From an uncultured Oscillospiraceae bacterium (GTDB lineage: Bacteria > Bacillota_A > Clostridia > Oscillospirales > Oscillospiraceae), in assembly GCA_944387755.1 (NCBI GenBank), contig CALXGC010000014.1, positions 1 through 7,504 of the forward strand: a stretch of DNA of 7,504 nt. Reading direction: 5' to 3'. The notes beneath the pieces are model-generated. The model worked only from the letters and a program-made list of their open reading frames with translations. It ran no database searches and was not told where the DNA came from. This document shows positions 5,296 to 7,504 of this stretch, piece after piece (the first letter of the stretch is position 1; each line of letters opens with the position of its first letter). The position numbers and the translations under genes are program-made.

Positions 5296-5423
5296 TCCCC
5301 CCCCCTCGAAAAAACAGCCCTGACCTCGCTGGGCCTTAATCGGGTGGGTCCTGGACATCCTGGGGAGGACTACAGGCGCGTGCGCGCGCTGGCGCCGTTC
5401 GCCGGGCGGAAGGAGGTTATCTC
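5296..5423 (+). other. Non-coding gap, candidate cos / terminase-recognition region
   Basis: 128 bp between the HNH gene and the small terminase, in a genome where other genes abut or overlap. It begins with nine C (5297-5305) and then a run of six A. It has two TCCTGG direct repeats (5349-5354 and 5358-5363), inverted GTCCT/AGGAC arms (5348-5352, 5366-5370), and a 22-bp GC-rich imperfect palindrome (5375-5396). In HK97-type phages the cos site lies beside the HNH and terminase genes, so these repeats are candidates for terminase binding and cutting. A frame is open through the gap, but the HNH stop precedes it and nothing in it resembles a gene. The assignment rests on position and repeats only. 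Confidence 0.4.
5375..5396. repeat. 22-bp GC-rich imperfect palindrome
   Basis: GGCGC and GCGCC arms flank a central GCGCGCGC; 9 of 11 base pairs match around the centre between 5385 and 5386, with a mismatched pair on each side between arm and centre. Its symmetry and place just before the small terminase fit a DNA-cleavage or terminase site, though alternating GC in a GC-rich genome can give this by chance. Confidence 0.4.
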
Positions 5424-5750
5424 GTGGCGATTGAGCAGACAAAAGCATACAGAACCCTGCGGAAATCCATGCTGGATAGCCTGGAGGCGCGGGGGCTGGT
5501 GGAAGAAATCTATCGGGACAAGGTCGAAGAGTACATGACGCTCTGGCGTCAGCTCCGCGAGCTCCAGGAGGACATCGAGGAGCGCGGCGTGACCGTCATG
5601 GACGAAAAGCGGGGGATGCGGGTAGAGAACCGAAGTGTGTCCCTTGCCGCTCAGGTGTCAAAGCAGATGTTGGCTATCTATACCGCCCTTGGCCTGAAGC
5701 CGGCAGAAAACTCTGGGCGGCGGCCGGGAGTTGACGACGATGAGCTGTGA
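5424..5750 (+). CDS. Phage terminase small subunit, P27-like
   Basis: 108 aa from a GTG at 5424, with a very strong AGGAGG 7 nt upstream. The protein is nearly all helical: TKAYRTLRKSMLDSLEARG (residues 6-24), VEEIYRDKVEEYMTLWRQLRELQEDIEERG (26-55), and a C-terminal helix (QVSKQMLAIYTALGLKP, 77-93), with a short beta turn around VTVMDEKRGMRVENRSV (56-72). This pattern (a long helix, a basic Asn/Arg/Ser turn, then KQML..Y..LGL.P) is that of the P27 family of small terminases in Gram-positive phages. The small subunit recognises phage DNA at the packaging site and recruits the large subunit. It lies directly between the candidate cos region and the large terminase, as usual. The large terminase gene starts 11 bp before this one ends, in another frame, so they are translationally coupled. 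The protein ends in an acidic tail (GVDDDEL). Confidence 0.86.
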   Translation: MAIEQTKAYRTLRKSMLDSLEARGLVEEIYRDKVEEYMTLWRQLRELQEDIEERGVTVMDEKRGMRVENRSVSLAAQVSKQMLAIYTALGLKPAENSGRRPGVDDDEL

Positions 5751-7410
5751 AATCCCGGCGGAAGTGCTGCGGTATCTGGAGAGTGTGGAGTCAGACCGGC
5801 CGCGGGCCTGCGAGGAGCAGCACGCCTTGGCCGCCTATGTGCGGCGGGTGTTTGCCCAGGAGGATATCTATGTGGACCGGGAGCAGCTGGGGCATTATCT
5901 GGGCCTGGTGAAATATTTCCCCTATGGGCGGCTGTTCCCCTGGGAGGAGTGCTTGCTCACCCTGTGGGACTGCGCCTATAAGGCGGACGGGACGCCCCGG
6001 TGGAAGACCCTGCTGTGCATGGTGGGCCGGGGAGCGGGAAAAGACGGGTTTATCGCCTTTGACTCCGCATGCTCCATCTCCCCCTATAACCCGGTGGGGC
6101 ATTACAACGTGGACATCTGCGCCAACAACGAGGAGCAGGCCGTCACGCCGGTGAAGGACCTGGCGGAGGTGCTGGAGACGCCCAAGTGGGAGGCCAAGCT
6201 CAGGAGGCACTACTACCACACCAAGGAGCTGATCCAGGGCCGGAAGAACAAGGGCGTGATGAAGGGCAGGACCAACAACCCCAAGGGCCGGGACGGCATG
6301 CGCTCCGGCAAGGTGGTGTTCAATGAGGTCCACGCCTTTGAGAATTACGCCAACATCAAGGTCTTCATCACCGGCCAGGGGAAGGTGGCCCAGCCCCGGG
6401 TGGGGATCTTCACCTCCAACGGCGAGGTAAACGACGGGCCGCTGGACGACTATCTGGCCCGGGGTCGGAGGATCTTGTTCGAGGGAGAGGAGGACCACGG
6501 GTTTCTGCCCTTTATCTGCTGTCTAAAAAACAGAGATCAGGTCCACGACCCGGAAAACTGGTACATGGCCAACCCGTCCCTGGCGTTCCTTCCCCATCTC
6601 CGGCAGGAGATCGAGGACGAATACCGGGAGTGGCTGGAGCACCCAGAGCAGAACGGAGACTTTCTCACCAAGCGCATGGGTCTGCGGGCCGGATTCCAGG
6701 AGATCTCCGTCACTGACTATGAAAGGGTGAAGGCTACCAACCGGGCGCTTCCCGATCTACGGGGATGGAGCTGCGTGGTGGGGCTTGACTATGCGGAGCT
6801 GTCCGACTGGGCGGCCATCAACCTCCACTTTCGCCGGGGAGCGGAGCGGTACGACATCAATCACGCCTGGATCTGCGCCCAGTCCAAAACCCTGCCCAGG
6901 GTGAAAGCCCCCTGGAGGGCGTGGGCGGAGCGGCAGATCGTGACGGTAGTGGAGGATGTAAGCATCTCCCCAGAACTGCTGGCCGGCTACATCCAGAGGA
7001 TGGCGCTGCGCTACAACGTACGGGGGCTTGCTATGGACCACTACCGGTGGACGCTGGTGTCGGAGGCCATGAAGCGGATCGGGTTTGATGCGGCGGACAA
7101 GAGCCGGGTGAAGCTGGTGCGGCCGTCGGACATCATGCAGATTGAGCCGGTGATCCAGGAGTGTTTCGACCGGAATCTGTTTTGCTGGGGGGATAATCCG
7201 TGCCTAAGGTGGGCCGTCAACAACACAAAGCGGGTGCGAAGCTCCAGAAAAATGGGCGTGGACACCGGAAACTTTATTTACGCCAAAATCGAGGCAAAGA
7301 GCCGAAAGACCGACCCGTTTATGGCCCTGGCGGCCAGCATGACGCTGGAGCCGCTGCTGGGGACCGGGATGGCGGTAGAAATTCCGCCGGTGGGGGCCAT
7401 TCGGCTGTAG
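5740..7410 (+). CDS. Phage terminase large subunit
   Basis: 556 aa from ATG 5740 (GGGAG 9 nt upstream); the TTG at 5731 abuts that site and is less likely. The N-terminal ATPase domain (about 60-330) carries a Walker A-like VGRGAGKDG (95-103, K101) and a Walker B strand VVFNE (192-196) in which Asn195 stands where Asp is usual, while Glu196, the catalytic acid, is kept; this may be a subfamily trait. A further motif IFTSNGEV (223-230) fits the ATPase coupling segment. The C-terminal nuclease domain has VVGLDYAELSDWAAINL (346-362, D350), MDHYRW (432-437, D433) and TDPFMALAASM (524-534, D525), the acidic cluster of RNase H-like terminase nucleases. The enzyme pumps DNA into the prohead and cuts it. 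Length is normal for the family and no frameshift is visible. It follows the small terminase by overlap and precedes the portal gene by 7 bp. Confidence 0.96.
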   Translation: MSCEIPAEVLRYLESVESDRPRACEEQHALAAYVRRVFAQEDIYVDREQLGHYLGLVKYFPYGRLFPWEECLLTLWDCAYKADGTPRWKTLLCMVGRGAGKDGFIAFDSACSISPYNPVGHYNVDICANNEEQAVTPVKDLAEVLETPKWEAKLRRHYYHTKELIQGRKNKGVMKGRTNNPKGRDGMRSGKVVFNEVHAFENYANIKVFITGQGKVAQPRVGIFTSNGEVNDGPLDDYLARGRRILFEGEEDHGFLPFICCLKNRDQVHDPENWYMANPSLAFLPHLRQEIEDEYREWLEHPEQNGDFLTKRMGLRAGFQEISVTDYERVKATNRALPDLRGWSCVVGLDYAELSDWAAINLHFRRGAERYDINHAWICAQSKTLPRVKAPWRAWAERQIVTVVEDVSISPELLAGYIQRMALRYNVRGLAMDHYRWTLVSEAMKRIGFDAADKSRVKLVRPSDIMQIEPVIQECFDRNLFCWGDNPCLRWAVNNTKRVRSSRKMGVDTGNFIYAKIEAKSRKTDPFMALAASMTLEPLLGTGMAVEIPPVGAIRL

Positions 7411-7417
7411 AGAGAGG

Positions 7418-7504
7418 GTGAGGATCACGGCACTTCATTTTTTTCGATGGCTGACCGGAGGAAATCAGCGGGCCAGCCCCATGGAGGTAAGCTGCCAGGA
7501 GCTG
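7418..7504 (+). CDS. Probable phage portal protein, N-terminal 29 codons (cut by window edge)
   Basis: The frame from GTG at 7418 runs open to the window edge. It reads as a basic, hydrophobic N-terminus (RITALHFFRWLTGG) followed by MEVSCQEL, which resembles the beginning of portal proteins of this phage type as I remember them. The position directly after the large terminase is where the portal gene belongs in HK97-type phages. The start is uncertain: AGAGAGG lies directly before the GTG with no spacer, and the ATG at 7481 has no well-spaced ribosome site. A run of seven T (7438-7444) lies just after the start. No portal-specific motif is reached inside the window, so the name rests mainly on context. 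Confidence 0.5.
   Translation, partial: MRITALHFFRWLTGGNQRASPMEVSCQEL

Noticed and set aside
5293..5423. Frameshift or stop read-through joining HNH to the following open frame
   Set aside because: The HNH protein is complete, its TGA comes before the C9 run, and the frame after it has no family similarity.
5791..6498. Minus-strand open frame of 235 codons
   Set aside because: It is antisense to the large terminase, whose motifs are clear; the product is a low-complexity mix of His, Gly, Val and Leu.
1..7504. CRISPR array, tRNA or rRNA gene, insertion sequence
   Set aside because: No regularly spaced repeats, no cloverleaf-type sequence and no transposase gene or terminal inverted repeats were seen by eye on either strand.

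Overview
This window is a stretch of a tailed-phage genome, most likely an integrated prophage, from a GC-rich Gram-positive gut-type Clostridia host (Oscillospiraceae-like is my inference). Reasons: GC-rich codon choice (CTG, CGG, GGC, GAG), strong Shine-Dalgarno sites (AAGGAGG, GGGAGG), several TTG/GTG starts, genes packed with 4-17 bp overlaps, and protein families I know mainly from Clostridia mobile elements. No database search was possible; family names come from recognising motifs.

Layout. (1) 1-2777, plus strand: an early/accessory cassette with the C-terminal part of a DUF3102-like coiled-coil protein (cut by the window's left edge), a PcfK-like protein of the family that includes the Cas9 inhibitor AcrIIA9, and a PcfJ-like protein. 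The PcfK-like gene starts inside the stop codon of the gene before it, and the PcfJ-like gene follows it after 13 bp. (2) 2776-3236, minus strand: a single HicB-like antitoxin/repressor with its own -10 element and its own terminator, and no HicA toxin beside it. (3) 3288-4607, plus strand: three overlapping genes: a 59-aa ribbon-helix-helix-like protein, a DUF551-like protein, and a replication-initiator-like protein with HUH-type motifs. (4) 4670-4906: a 65-aa four-cysteine protein of the 'cysteine-rich KTR' type whose final codons and stop lie inside a long terminator hairpin. (5) 4942-7504, plus strand: the DNA-packaging start of the late region: HNH endonuclease, a 128-bp gap with repeats and a GC-rich palindrome (candidate cos/terminase site), small terminase (P27-like), large terminase, and the first 29 codons of a probable portal protein.

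How the parts fit: the left side looks like replication and host-interaction functions (possible anti-CRISPR, repressor, Rep), and the right side is the standard HNH-TerS-TerL-portal module of HK97-type siphoviruses. The points most worth follow-up are the AcrIIA9/PcfK-PcfJ pair, the HUH-type Rep in a tailed phage, the gene-in-terminator arrangement at 4670-4906, and the candidate cos site at 5296-5423. No gene-free stretch exceeds 300 bases; the largest is 5296-5423.
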